Shown here one piece after another: positions 39,466 to 52,989 of a DNA stretch of 64,000 nt. Numbering within the stretch: the first letter of the stretch is position 1; every line of letters begins with the position of its first letter. The notes below the pieces were generated by a model. That model saw only the letters and a list, made by a program, of their open reading frames with translations, made no database searches and was not told where the DNA came from. Source of the DNA: Piliocolobus tephrosceles (Eukaryota; Chordata; Mammalia; Primates; Cercopithecidae); assembly GCF_002776525.5 (NCBI RefSeq), contig NC_045436.1, positions 54,600,254 to 54,664,253 of the forward strand. Reading direction: 5' to 3'. A program made the translations under genes and the position numbers.

Positions 39466-40157
39466 GCTATTATTAAAAATCAAAAAATAACATGCTGATG
39501 AAGTTGCAGAGAAAACAGAACACTTATACATTGTTAGTGAAAGTGAAAATTAGTTCAACCATTGTGGAAGACAGTATGGAGATTCCTCAGAGGTCTAAAA
39601 ATAGAAATATCATTTGATCCATCAAACCCATTATTGGATATTTACCCAAAGGAATAATAAATCATTCTGTTATAAAGACACAGGCATGCAAATGTTCATT
39701 ACAACACTATTCACAATAGCAAAAGCATAGAATCAACCTAATACCCACCAATGATAGACTGGATTAAGAAAATTTGGTATGTGTACACAATGGAATACTA
39801 TGCAGCCATAAAAATTAACAAAATAATGTCTTTCAGAGCGGCATGAATGGAGATGGAGACCATTATTCTTATCAAACCAACACAGAAACAGAAAACCAAA
39901 TACCACAAATTCTCACTTATAAGTGGAATCTAAATGATGAGAACACATGGATACACAGAGGGGAATAACATACACTGGGGTGTATCAGAGGCTGGAGGAT
40001 GGGAAGAGGAAGAGAATCAAGAAAAATAACTAATGGGTGCTAGGCTTAATACATGGGTGGTGAAATAATCTGTACAACAAACCCACATGACACATGTTTA
40101 TCTGTGTAACAAACCTGCACATGTACCCCTGAACATAAAATAAAATTAAAAAAAAGT
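39466..40157 (+). mobile_element. L1 ORF2 end and 3' UTR, sense
   Basis: It begins AGCTATTATTAAAAATC exactly where the MaLR LTR ends and continues through GTGGAAGACAGTATGGAGATTCC, ATTGGATATTTACCC, GGATTAAGAAAATTTGG and TACACAATGGAATACTATGCAGCC into a 3' UTR with GTAACAAACCTGCACATG and an A-rich tail. The frame is broken. It may be the other half of the L1 fragment at 37169-37815, but about 1.3 kb of ORF2 lies between them in the consensus and is absent. Confidence 0.92.
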
Positions 40158-41833
40158 TACACCTTAGAAAAATATCTTAGGATTTAATAATCATTGAGTT
40201 TGAAATGTAGCTGTGGTTTGATTGATATGTCTAAGTTTATTTTTCCATAGATATAATTTTGTACATAGTTAAAATATAGTTTACAAAGAATTTGAATTCT
40301 ACCTTTTTACTTTTCGGTAGCACGTCAATTTGCTGCTGAAAAATTCTCACATTTATTATGAGTACATTATAGCTCGTAAATTAGACATGCCCTTTTTCTA
40401 AAGAAGGAACTCAGGTCATTTCTAATTTTCCATATTTTTTTTTACCTTTTAGACATGTAAATTTTAAAATAGTCATTTACTAAAAACAAATTCCACTGAA
40501 AGAAATACTACTTTATAAAATAGAGTCAATTTAAATAAAATTTTATGTTAGTAATGGTGGGACTGTTGCCAAAGTATCATACCAATTTCAATAACAGTAG
40601 GAAAAAATCCTTATACCAACTTTTAAACATTATCTCACTAGTGTTGAAATCTATGTAGCATAGTAGTCAATATCCAAGACACTGGAGTCATTCTCCGTGG
40701 CTAAAATACAAGCTTCTACCACTTTCCAATTGATTAATACTAGCAAAATTTTCTTAGGTTTTTTGTGTCTCAGTCATCTGTAAAATGTGTAATACTATCC
40801 ATTTTACTTTGCTGTTTGGTGCAATAAAAGAATATATTCATCTAAAGTGTTTAGGATAGAATTTTGCATATAGTGATAAAAATTCACTGTAAAATGTTGT
40901 TATTAATATAGTTTAATAATGCATGATTAAACTTTAACGTATAAACTGTGACTAATTGATTTTAATAAATACATATTCAATATTTGAAATGTGTAACATA
41001 TTATAGAATATCCATCATTTATTTAAAAAGAAATCACTTATTTGCCAATCTTGTTAAGCACTAACAGCTCCCTACTCCTTCAAATTAGCTACTTTTCTTG
41101 GTAACTTCTCGCTTGTGAGCCCGCATTATCAAGATTCAAAACTGGTAACATTCACTGAAACAGTGTTAAATGCTTTTGTTTTATTGTAAAATTATGTTAT
41201 CCTTTATAATAAAAAGGTAACTCTATCATAAAAATAATATAAACATGCTTAAATAATTGTATAACACATAAGCACATTATGTGATATTTAATAAAAAGGT
41301 CAAAATAAAACATTAAATTAAGTATTTGTCTTTGCATCAGATCAAATCATTATCAGTTTTGTTTAAATTTTAAGAAGCAAAATAATTAGCAGCTTGAATT
41401 CCAAATCTAATACATGCTAGAACTCAATGTTTTAGATTTCCAAAGTTAATCTATTGCATTGCTGTCCTGATGATTTCTCACCATTGATCACTTGTGTATT
41501 ATTCATTGGAATTTTCATTCATTTACACTATCAGTAGTTTATCTAGTTTGTTTTAAGATTATCAGCAAACAGAACAATACTTTATCCTTAGACATTAGAT
41601 TTCATAGTTTGGATTTAATTTCAAACATGTCTTAAAACTTAGGCTTGAGAAGGATTGCAATGTATGTCCATGATACTGAAAATATATTTTATCTATGATT
41701 GTTTCATATCAGTTCAATTTGTCTGGAGTTTTTCTAGAGTAAGGAAAACAGTCAAATCAGTCTTAACTCTGTATTGTTTTACAAATGAAATACATTTTAG
41801 TTTCACACAATTTTTAAAGCATATGAAAATGCC
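40158..41833. other. Unique AT-rich DNA
   Basis: No gene or named repeat is recognised. Confidence 0.5.
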
Positions 41834-41847
41834 TCAATGTTGATTTT
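41834..41847 (+). repeat. Left target-site duplication of the 41848 Alu
   Basis: TCAATGTTGATTTT precedes the poly-T and recurs at 42141-42154 after the Alu 5' end. The exact boundary within the Ts is ambiguous. Confidence 0.9.
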
Positions 41848-42140
41848 TTTTTTTTTTTTTTTAACGGAGTCTGGCTTTGTCGCTCAGACTGGAGTGCAGT
41901 GGCGCTATCTCTGCTCACTTCAAGCTCCACCTCCTAGGTTCACACCATTCTCCTGTCTCAGCCTCCTGAGTAGCTGGTACTACAGCCGCCCGTCATCACG
42001 CCAGGCTAATTTTTATACTTTTAGTAGAGACAGGGTTTCACCATGTTAGCCTGGATGTTTTCGATCTCCTGACCTCATGATCCACCCACCTTGGCCTTTG
42101 AAAGTGCTGGGATTACAGGCGTGAGCCACTGCGCCAGGCC
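41848..42140 (-). mobile_element. AluY/S-like element, antisense
   Basis: A poly-T tail is followed by GGAGTGCAGTGGCGC, CCTCAGCCTCCTGAGTAGCTGG, TTTTAGTAGAGACAGGG and the 5' end at CACTGCGCCAGGCC. Target-site duplications flank it. The 70-codon ORF at 41837-42049 is an Alu shadow. It lies 33 bp from the GATA microsatellite and assembly gap. Confidence 0.95.
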
Positions 42141-42157
42141 TCAATGTTGATTTTTGA

Positions 42158-42173
42158 CTGATANNNNNNNNNN

Positions 42174-42220
<47 letters not shown>
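42158..42220 (+). repeat. (GATA)n microsatellite containing an assembly gap
   Basis: GATA units run on both sides of ten Ns (42164-42173), with 47 visible bases of perfect GATA to the right. The true array length is unknown. Confidence 0.95.
42164..42173. other. Assembly gap (10 N)
   Basis: Ten Ns lie within the GATA repeat. The size is likely a placeholder rather than a measured length. Confidence 0.97.
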
Positions 42221-42367
42221 CCTCAGAATAATCAAAGAACATCATAATAATGCTTTGAACAGAAAACATAGGAAAGCAGTTAGGGAAAGAATAAAAATAT
42301 ATTAACTCCTAAAATGGATTATGTCTAACAATACAAAAAGGATTCAATAGTAGTTGAAATGTATTGT
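42221..42367 (+). repeat. Left arm of a perfect 147-bp inverted repeat
   Basis: I compared this base by base with the reverse complement of 42736-42882 and found 147 of 147 identical. It starts immediately at the end of the GATA array (CCTCAGAATAATC...) and ends at ...AATGTATTGT, where the next base no longer pairs. I recognise no transposon family in it. Confidence 0.97.
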
Positions 42368-42735
42368 GTGATGAGCTGGCTCAATTGCAAATTTTAGGAC
42401 TTCTACACTGAGGAAATTAGTTCTAGTATTACCTTTTTCAAATCTCCATCAGTTTTTTCTATTTGTGAGAGAACTTACACACATATGGATCTCTAACCTT
42501 AAAGTAGGTCCTCTTGAAGTATTTTTATCTTGTGTAATTTTCTGTACCCTGGAATGTCTTAATGATTTACTGTCTATTTAAGTGTTATTTGGTCATTTTA
42601 TATTAATATTTTGCAGTACAAGTTTAATTGTATGAATTAATTATTTATTATTGTTTTCACTGTTCATTGGGAATTGTTTAATTCAAACTCAATCTTTGTC
42701 TATTACAACCTATACCCTTTTCTATTTTAAAATCA
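42368..42735. other. 368-bp loop between perfect inverted-repeat arms
   Basis: The loop is AT-rich unique sequence without ORFs over 60 codons and with no recognised repeat. In single-stranded DNA or RNA it would form the loop of a 147-bp perfect stem. Confidence 0.8.
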
Positions 42736-42882
42736 ACAATACATTTCAACTACTATTGAATCCTTTTTGTATTGTTAGACATAATCCATTTTAGGAGTTA
42801 ATATATTTTTATTCTTTCCCTAACTGCTTTCCTATGTTTTCTGTTCAAAGCATTATTATGATGTTCTTTGATTATTCTGAGG
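42736..42882 (-). repeat. Right arm of the perfect 147-bp inverted repeat
   Basis: This is the exact reverse complement of 42221-42367. The next bases, ATTTATCATTC, loosely resemble the complement of GATA units (8 of 11), so the original arm may have extended into sequence that seeded or was replaced by the microsatellite on the left. Confidence 0.97.
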
Positions 42883-43534
42883 ATTTATCATTCTTCTTTC
42901 CATTTAAATTATTGTCTATCAATTCTTATAAACAATACTCTGTTTAAAATTATTTGATAATATTTTTCATGAAATAAGAGGAGAGAATGCCCTATGGACT
43001 CATATTAAGCCTTCCTTTTTTAATATTCCTATACCTACTAATCTTTTTAAAAAGCTTAATTTACCATAAATGCATACTCACAATAAAAATAAAAATAATG
43101 CAGAAAAATCAAATGTTAAAAGCAAAAGTTTTCTTTCTTCAATTGAGTCATATTTTCTTTCCAGAATACTTACATATATCTACAGTTCAAATATTAAATT
43201 CATCATGACTTAGCTTTAATGAATTTTGATTATTTTACTTACTAGCTTACAGAAACATTGTTCTCCAACCGTGTGTTCATTTTAGAAATATAGTGGCATT
43301 TACTTGACCCCAATATAGTTTAGTATATCAGGTTGGCATTAAACATGAAATCTTTTTTAAAATTCTTGCTGAAATGCAAATAATAATAATGGAATTATCT
43401 TTTAAAAGTGATTCCTCACTATACTCAATGTTATACTAATTTTGTGTTGGACATTAGATGATAAAAACTTTTGAATGCTTGCCATTCTAAAGTGGAAGAC
43501 TAAAAAATATCAAAATAAATTTAGACCATAAGAA
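42883..43534. other. Unique AT-rich DNA
   Basis: The 73-codon ORF at 42987-43208 has no recognisable features. Confidence 0.5.
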
Positions 43535-43625
43535 TGGCATAGATAGATGCATAGATATTGATATGTATATAGATAGATACATACATGCACACGTATGTAC
43601 GTACATACATACATACATAGATGAA
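43535..43625 (+). repeat. Degenerate (GATA)/(CATA)n tetranucleotide repeat
   Basis: It contains interrupted ATAGATAG units followed by GTACGTACATACATACATAC. Confidence 0.88.
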
Positions 43626-43885
43626 TGTAAGGCAGATAAATGAAGAGAACAATGTTAATACTTTAGTGACAATCACCTTGTATCCATCTTTAAATGATTT
43701 TATTTTGGAAAAAAAGACTTTGTTAAACAAATAGTATCTATCAGTTCATTCTATATTAATTATTTAATATTTTCAGTCATTATAATTGAGAGGCAAATTG
43801 CTTTTCCAAACCTCTTATTTTGGTCTTTTTATTTAGACTATTCAGAAATGTATGATAAGTAACTCTTAGCCGACTGCATTAAAAA

Positions 43886-43942
43886 CAAGCATGCTAAATA
43901 CAGTACATAATACACCAAGCACGCTAAATACAGTACATAATA
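43886..43942 (+). repeat. 30-bp tandem duplication
   Basis: CAAGCA[T/C]GCTAAATACAGTACATAATA occurs at 43886 and 43916, with one difference over 27 bp. Confidence 0.92.
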
Positions 43943-44621
43943 AGGTGATAACAAGTATTAGTTACCACAGTACTCAGATGAACTCGCTCTAGAAATTCAA
44001 GGCAAAACTATATATAATCAATTAGTGATAGAGTAATGACACTCCAAAAGAAAGGCATCACTTCATGTGGTTTACTTTTTAGACATACATAAAGTGCAGC
44101 AGAGACAAAATATATTGAGATAAATTTGTATTAGCTTTACCCTGTCAATATGTTACATGCTGGCATTATCATATCATAAGCATTAGAAAGCACACAATTT
44201 ACAAGAAAATCTCTTTCAATTTTTAAAAGCAGCCACAAAACTTGGTATAATTTATTTAAAGTTGTAAAGGTACTTGTAGTAAGAAATTGTCAGCTGATGG
44301 TTTCTATAATAGAATTAATATATATTAGTATATATCCTACAGTAGAATATATATATGTATGTATATATATAAACAGAAAGTAGGATTTATATATAGTATG
44401 TGAAACATATATTTTATGTAATAATGTGTTGAGTAGTTTATTCTTGCAAATCAGAAATTTGAAGGATATGAATAGGAGTGATTCGCGTATCTTATTCAAA
44501 ATGTATGAATTTAACAATTTTTTATTTGCTATTTACACAGGCAGATAATGCTTTATTTTTAAAATAATTAATTCCAGGAGCAAGGTCTCACTTACACAAA
44601 TATATGTAACACTTAGCAAAT
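43943..44621. other. Unique AT-rich DNA
   Basis: It includes a TA-rich low-complexity patch at 44318-44375. No gene is recognised. Confidence 0.5.
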
Positions 44622-44880
44622 TTTTTTAATTTTTAATTTTTGTAGGTATACAGTCAGTGTACAGATTTATGGGGTACATGAGATGTTTTGTCAAAGGCAT
44701 GCAATGCATAATTATCACATCATGGAGAGTGGGGTATCCATCCCCTCAAGAATTTTTGTGTGTTACAAACAATCCAATTATGCTCTTTTAGTTATTTTTA
44801 AATGTAAAATTATGTTGTTATTGACTTTAGTCCCCTGTTGTGCTATCAATTTCTAAGTTTTATTCATTTTTTCTACTAGC
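44622..44880 (-). mobile_element. L1MA/L1PB-like 3' UTR, antisense
   Basis: The plus strand reads TTTTTAATTTTTGTAGGTATAC, TTTATGGGGTACATGAGATGTTTTG, AGGCATGCAATGCATAATTATCACATC, GGGGTATCCATCCCCTCAAG and GTTACAAACAATCCAATTATGCTCTTTTAG, a well-preserved antisense L1 3' UTR. Coding sequence is missing beyond about 44880. Confidence 0.85.
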
Positions 44881-44982
44881 AATTCTTAGAGAATATCCTC
44901 GTGAGGGGAATGTAGAACTTGATTGATTATAACATTATAAAAAATAGAAACAAATAGAAAAGTATATATTATAAGATATGTA

Positions 44983-44993
44983 GTGATTTTATT

Positions 44994-44996
<3 letters not shown>
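44983..44996 (+). repeat. Left target-site duplication of the 44997 Alu (diverged)
   Basis: GTGATTTTATTTTA here corresponds to GTCACTTTATTTTA at 45392-45405, 12 of 14 identical. Confidence 0.65.
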
Positions 44997-45391
<395 letters not shown>

Positions 45392-45478
45392 GTCACTTTA
45401 TTTTACAATAAGATCTGAGATAAATATTACTTTATTGCATTCATCACTTTTAAAAGTGTCTTTAAAAGTATAAATGAA

Positions 45479-45795
45479 GCTGGGCATGGTGGCTCACACC
45501 TGTAATCCCAGCATTTGGTGAGACTGAAGCACGAGGGTCACTTGAACCCAGGAATTTGAGACAAACTTGGGTAATATAGTGAGACCCTATCTCTACAAAA
45601 ATTTAAACAAATTAGCCAGATGGGGTAGCACATGCCTTTAGTCACAGTTATTTGGGAGGGTGAGATGGGAGGATCCCTTGAGCCTAGCAGGTCTAGGCTG
45701 AGGCTGCAGGACGTGATTGTGCCACTGGACTCTAAATCTGGGCCACAGAGCAAGACACTGTCTGAAAACAAACAAACAAACAAACAAAAATATAT
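45479..45795 (+). mobile_element. AluJ-like element, sense, with microsatellite tail
   Basis: It reads GCTGGGCATGGTGGCTCACACC, GAGACCCTATCTCTACAAAAA, GAGGCTGCAGGACGTGATTGTGCC and CAAGACACTGTCTG, then (AAAC)n. The tail passes into (TA)n and (CA)n. The many differences from young Alus and the GATCCCTTGAGCC-type right arm fit AluJ. ORFs on both strands here are Alu shadows. Confidence 0.93.
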
Positions 45796-45843
45796 ATATA
45801 TATACACACACACACTTCCCTGTGAGTGTGTGTGCCTGTGTGT
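45790..45843 (+). repeat. (TA)n(CA)n followed by GT-rich run
   Basis: TATATATATACACACACACAC is followed, after TTCCCT, by GTGAGTGTGTGTGCCTGTGTGT. The CA and GT runs are complementary, so the tract can fold into a short imperfect hairpin. Confidence 0.88.
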
Positions 45844-46960
45844 AAAACTAGCTCTATTTCTGCTTATATGTTAGTAAAATGTCAGGTGAGTCCATGTGCT
45901 CTAATTCTTATTTGCTAAATTTCCAAAAGCATAAAATATTTTTTCATATATAAAATTATTCAAAAGTTATTTATGAGATACAAAACAACAAAAAATTGTA
46001 TTTTACCAGTAACATGTTGGGCATATAAGATAAAGGCCCTCGGCCTGTCATTGAGAGAATTAAAGATTAGTAAAATACAATCTCTTCACACATATACAAA
46101 TGTTAATCAAATAATAAATACATATTTGAACACTCAGACTACAATAAACATAATTTCCCCAGAGGGGAAATATTTCTGGCTGAGACATATCTGGAAAGTC
46201 TCCAAATAAGTTATATTTGAGCTACATCATGTATCGATATTGCTACTGCCTTGCTTTCATCCAGTGACACCCTGGTTAAAATGACCATTATTTATATTTT
46301 TAATTCTTATTTAATGAGATTAGATTTGATGATATCATAGGTAGAGATCACACATCAACACACATATGTATAGCCCATTGGATGTATTATTATGTTGAGG
46401 GTTATAATCAATCTAAAGGACAAATGTAACCTTGAATCAGTGACTCTTATTTGAAACTGCAAAATGTCATTTTCTGTATTCCTCCTCCTACCATTTTCAT
46501 GAACTTAGTAGTAGACTAATCTCACCTAATCTTTCCTTAGATCCTTTTATTGTTGATTAAACATCTTCATATTAGAGGCTCACTTTCTATCTCTTAGAAA
46601 CAACTCATCATATGATCTCATTGATGACTTTAGCAGGATAGCTTCTCTGCTGTCAACAAATAAAATAAAACAAAATATCAGATTCTCCACATTTTGCGTT
46701 TTCCCAATCCCAGCATCTTTTTCATTTCTCTCAGAATATTTTTTCCTGATTGTTAATATCAGCAAGGTCTCTTGGCACCTTGTTAGTCCTCTACCCTGCT
46801 TCTGTTTGGAGTTCATTCTTACACCCTACCTGCAGATTAATTTAGAAATTATATTTTTGTCGTGTTTTAAAGAATTAATTAAACATATGTAAATAAAATG
46901 CAGCTTATGCTGATAATTCAAATTGGTAAGTTATGTCATAATTCAACCATTCCTTATTAC

Positions 46961-46963
<3 letters not shown>
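45844..46963. other. Unique AT-rich DNA
   Basis: Two frames of 78 codons (45973-46209 +, 46580-46816 -) have no recognisable features. Confidence 0.5.
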
Positions 46964-47221
<258 letters not shown>

Positions 47222-49959
47222 CTGAGTAACTTTTTAACCTTTGAAAAATTTATCTTACCTCATACAATTGCAGCAGATTTAAAACTGTCAAGGAATACCA
47301 ATAACATACAAAGAATTTGTAAAGGCCCTTAAAAGTGAAATCATTTAAACATGCATTACATTACTTTCAGATACCACTCAACCCAGACATAAAAATGAAG
47401 ATTGAAAAGAGAAATAAGCATTCTGTATACCAATATTTCAAATTTATATTTAAGAGATGATATTTCATGCATGTGTATGTGTCTGTGTCTGACATTTTAT
47501 TAGATTAAGTGATTTACTGATATATAGTATAAAAAATGATAAGGAAAACTAGAGAAGAATCATTGTTTTCCCATACTAATCATGCTATTACCTTTGTCAT
47601 GCTTAAAATATGACTAAATATTTTGAATTCTAATATGTTTCAATTTAAAATAAAGCATTTGGAAACATGTAAACTTTGTATTTGAGCATATTAATCAGAA
47701 TGAAACGTTTTAAAAGTACATTTCATTGCATACTTTCTTAACTCCAATATTTTCATTCATTTCCATAGACATGTTTTCTCACTTCAGCTGAAATGCAAAA
47801 ATAGTTAAAAATTATGTTGCAAAAGACAAAGAAATTATATATAGAAAAAATTTAGTTTTGACACCTATGGTATTTCTGTGACTATTTCAATGGCACGAAT
47901 CAGAGAAGTTTTTACATTAGAAATGAAAAAAAAAAATCCAGCTCTAAGAAGGAAGGACAAAGTTACTTTCAATACTGCTTATATTTTTATACATTTTAGT
48001 ATTATATTAAATTGGACAATCAGAATGAAAGTAGTCCTTAGTAACTAGTAGCACAAAGATACAGTATTATTTAACAATTCTGAGAAAATGAAATATTACA
48101 GAAATATGTGATTTTCTCCCTTCACTATTCCTTCCATTTCACATTAAGCCAAACAAGTTCAAATTATGTAGCTCTCACATAATGACTTAATTTTGTTAAT
48201 TGGTTAAGTCATATATTGGATTGTATAAAATAGTGTTGTAAGTAATGTTAGGTGCATAGACATCCTTGATTCTTTCCAAAATGTGTCTTTCTTGCCTAAA
48301 AGTGAATATTTTATTTTTGCATATGGTTTAACAGCAGTATTTATAAACCGAGAATTGTTTTTGCCTGTGAAATTAGTTAGGGAGGCTGTACACAGTTAAA
48401 TACTGTCTAGTGCATGATTAAAAGAACATTTGAGGTTAACTTGGATATCATTGTTTGGTTTTACATGTTTACCTTTTACTGTGCTTTGTACTTGAAATAT
48501 CTCTGTTTTTCTGAGCAATAGTCAGTGGTAGACGCAAACTGCATGGTACAAACAAATGAAATTTAAAATACATGACCTTTTATGAAATACTCATCTACTT
48601 TGGTGCTGCTACTTCAGTCAAATTTTATGCTTTACGATCCACTGAACATTTCTTGTGACTGCCCTGCTTTGGGTCAGACCATTTTCAGCCTCAGAGCAAC
48701 TTGTCTGTTTATCTAAGTGTTCCTTCTACAGAATAGGTCATGTCAAATGTCACTGTTCACAAGGACTTCCTTTATAAAAATTGTTTTCTTGCATCTGAGA
48801 TTCTATAAGCTTTTGTCCTACGTACTAACCACTCACTATCATGTAGAAATTGTCCAGTGTTAAAGCAGGCCTACTAAATATTAACTTTCATTTGTGTCCA
48901 TTTTCTACCAACCTACTGTATCTATTTAATAACAAGATAATTTCAAATTAGCCATTAATGCTTCAAAATCTCTCTATATTGCTTAAATACCCACTTTCCA
49001 CCTTATCTCCTACTTCATGGAAAAAAAATGAAAATGATCAAAATGTAACTCCTTGTAGATCTACAAATCTACCTGCATCCACACTCATTCTCCATCCATC
49101 CTTCCTCTTAAAGTTCCTCAAATGCTTTTAATACTCTAAAACTGTTTATCAGTTTCATACATATCATGTTACCTTTTTATGCTACTATATTTTCCAAAAT
49201 TTTATTTGTTTGCAAGTGATGTTTGATTATTTATTTGTACCTTTATTATATCACAGACAAAATTACAATACATAAATGAAGCACAAATAAGAAAAGCAAA
49301 ATCAACTACAGACAGCTAAGTATTCTGAACACATGTTATCTATCTTTCTAGCCCATTTTCTACAGAGACAGACTTTTTTATATTAAACTGTTAATATATC
49401 ATGCAAACTTTCTACATATGTATATATGTTTTTATGGCACTAATTGTTGTATTTCACAATCTGTTTTTCACCATCTAATTGCTCCTTCTCTTTTTTGATA
49501 ATCTTTCTTGGTTATTTTATTTTATTTTGGGTTCTTGAACTCCTTTACTTTATTGATTTCTCTCCCAATATCCCAAGTGTTTTTCAACCTAAAACTAAGA
49601 AAATGTATATTCTCCCCCATTTATTTTTCTCTTATATCTCTGTCCTTGCTCTCATTATTAAATTTATTCTGAGAACTCTCCATATGTCTTGAATTCTCTT
49701 CTTCAGATCTTGCTAGTTTCTCAGTAGACTTAAATATAGTTTCTATTAACAAAATTCCTGTGAAAGTGTTCTTTCAAATGTCAACAATGACTCTTCATGT
49801 GAAACTATAATTTATTTTCATCCATGTATATGTTTTATCCTCATCTAGAAGAGTCCATGCACTAGCCATTATTTTCTCATTGAAACTACATTGTTGACAA
49901 CTGTTTTAGGATATTCAACAGAAACACAATTAATAGGTATATAGATACAGATAATGACA
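47222..49959. other. Unique AT-rich DNA; partly pyrimidine-biased
   Basis: The part from about 48980 to 49860 has C/T-rich stretches like those at 18.7-20.5 kb and may contain decayed ancient repeats. No gene is recognised. The 82-codon ORF at 49444-49692 is hydrophobic and low in complexity. Confidence 0.4.
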
Positions 49960-50120
49960 TACAAATATAGTAGGAGGACAGGTCCTTAGGTAGCATTGGC
50001 TGACCCAGCTCTCTCATTATAGTTCTCAGAACAACTGTGGAATATACCAAGACTGTGATGTCCTGAGGTATGGAGGAACTGTCCAAAAACAATCCACACT
50101 GTGCGATTATTCCTTATACA

Positions 50121-50131
50121 AAAGGATATTC
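50121..50131 (+). repeat. Left target-site duplication of the 50132 AluY
   Basis: AAAGGATATTC recurs exactly at 50502-50512. Confidence 0.95.
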
Positions 50132-50560
<429 letters not shown>

Positions 50561-50790
50561 TCAGGGCAGAGTACACTCAGGGTTCATCCACTGTGGTATG
50601 ATGAAGGATCTGCACAGACCGGATTCCAGGTACCCTGGGCAGCTTTCCTGATCCTCAAGAGACTGCCTCACCATGAACCCAAGTCTTCTCTTTATTCTTG
50701 CTGCCTATCTGTAAGTAATAAATCCATTTTGCCTGACTTTTACAAATATTCTGTCTCACCAAACTCATACGAATGATAGAGGTCCTGGGG

Positions 50791-52443
50791 CTTGTTTTGC
50801 CCCCTCACAGCTCTCCTCATAGTGTTGGGACTGTTGTGGCAGCTAGGTTTACTCTAAGCCCCTGCCAGACCTACATTAAAATTATAGAAACTAGTGTCAA
50901 TGCGGAGAATTCTTTTAAAATCTTCTTGTGTTTTCTCACCCTTTTACATAATGAATAAAATGTTGGTATGTTCTACCAGACAGAAAAATGAATTTTTTAA
51001 AAAAGTTCCCTTTAGACTTGGTACAGAAAAGCCAAAGATACTTTCCTTTAGTAATTCTGTAACAAAATATTATATTTTAACAGCGTGTTATATCCTGAGA
51101 AACATCTCTTATCCTTGTCTGATCTTCTAAGAACCTCTCAGGGCAAACACAATGTGTGATTCTTCTTTATATTCCACTCTGGGCCTAGAAACACCTTTTA
51201 TGCTTCTTCAGTATCTGTTCGCCTTTTATGCCTTTCTGCCTCCTTCAAATAAATCATTTCATCAGTCATCCTGCCTATCACCCATCACCTCTCATTCCTA
51301 ACTTTTTATCTGTAGTGTCTAATTTTCTACCACTTTTACTTTTGCCCTAAAATATTTTGTCTTTATTCCTGACACTATTTTTTTGTCCATGTGCACCTCA
51401 AGTTATATTTTTATTCAAATGTATTTTCTCTCATTGATAAAATTCTTTAACGATAGTCACCCACATTATTTTTACATTTTCTTACATCCATTTTAATCAT
51501 ACCGAAATTCTTTGCCATTTGCTTTTGAACTCACTATATTGGTACAACTGTACTTTTTTAGGTCACATACATCTCATACATTTATCATTTTCTTTTATTT
51601 TTACATTGTGTTTAAAAGTGCAAAAAATCAATTACATCTCTAATTTATTTCAATGTTGACATCCATAAAAAAATAGACATTCTAGGTTACCCTCAGTCAT
51701 TACCTGTTTTCATTCGTCCCTCTCTATCTTCCCTCATGTTTTTCTTTCATTCCTTCTCTTCTCCTTTTAACTCTGTGGTCTCTTCTAAAATCCCATTCTT
51801 TTTATAATTTATCACTTTATAAGGATAACTCTCACATCTACATCTTTAGAAATTACTTATTTTATCATCTCTATTCCCATTCTTCCTATTTATTTTCCCC
51901 TATTCTCAGTTCTTTCCGTTCATCTGCTTATGGCATCATGATTATTTCTTATTGTCCAAATTCAAATTATTGGGGTTATTGTTACTTTTGCAAATCAACA
52001 GTCATTGAATATTAACATTAGCATTTAATTCCAATGAAGCAGATATTTGTCACTCCGTACTGTAGAACATAAAAATTAGAAACTCTGAGGGTATTTGCTC
52101 ATAATTTTTTTCAAAGTCATAATTTTTTTTCATGTAATTTCGTGGCTGAAAAAAATATTCATTTCTTTCTCTATGATTATAAAACGAAGTCCAGTCTTAT
52201 TCCGCTATTAAATGCTTTTCATTATTAGGCCCATAATAATTATCTCTTTCATTTTCCTTGGGATTATCATCACTAAAACTTAGCACCTGCCTATAGCATC
52301 CAAAGGAACTTTCAATTTTATTCAAGTCATTGTCAACAAATGGAAAACAGCAACGTCATCATCAAGAACAACAAAACAACAAAGAAACTATCTTTCCTAT
52401 CTTCCCACCTTTACTCAAATTGTTCCTTTTCTCTCTGTCTCTC
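50791..52443. other. Unique, partly pyrimidine-rich DNA
   Basis: No gene is recognised. The C/T-biased part at 51130-51960 may be old repeat sequence. Frames of 61-78 codons are unsupported. Confidence 0.4.
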
Positions 52444-52764
<321 letters not shown>

Positions 52765-52989
52765 TAATTATCCTTTTCACTTAATGAAACCAGATGCTTT
52801 TGGTAAGACTCAGGCCATAACCTCTCTTTTTCCAGCAAGTCTGCCTCAACAACCAGTCAGTCACACAGAAATATTTAGAAAACTGCCAGAGAAAGTGTTA
52901 TTTATATTTTGTATGTGTTAGAAGTTGGAAGGATGTAATATTCTTTTGTATATGAGTTGCAAGCTGTTAGTTATGCTGCTCTTGGATAC

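Noticed and set aside
42158..42882. Perfect inverted repeat as a terminal-inverted-repeat DNA transposon
   Set aside because: Arms do not begin with known hAT, Tc1/mariner or piggyBac ends, there is no target-site duplication at the outer edges, and the arms are identical rather than diverged, so a palindrome or assembly error is more likely.
43535..43730. 69-codon ORF with YVCMYV repeats
   Set aside because: It is a translation of the (CATA)n tetranucleotide repeat.
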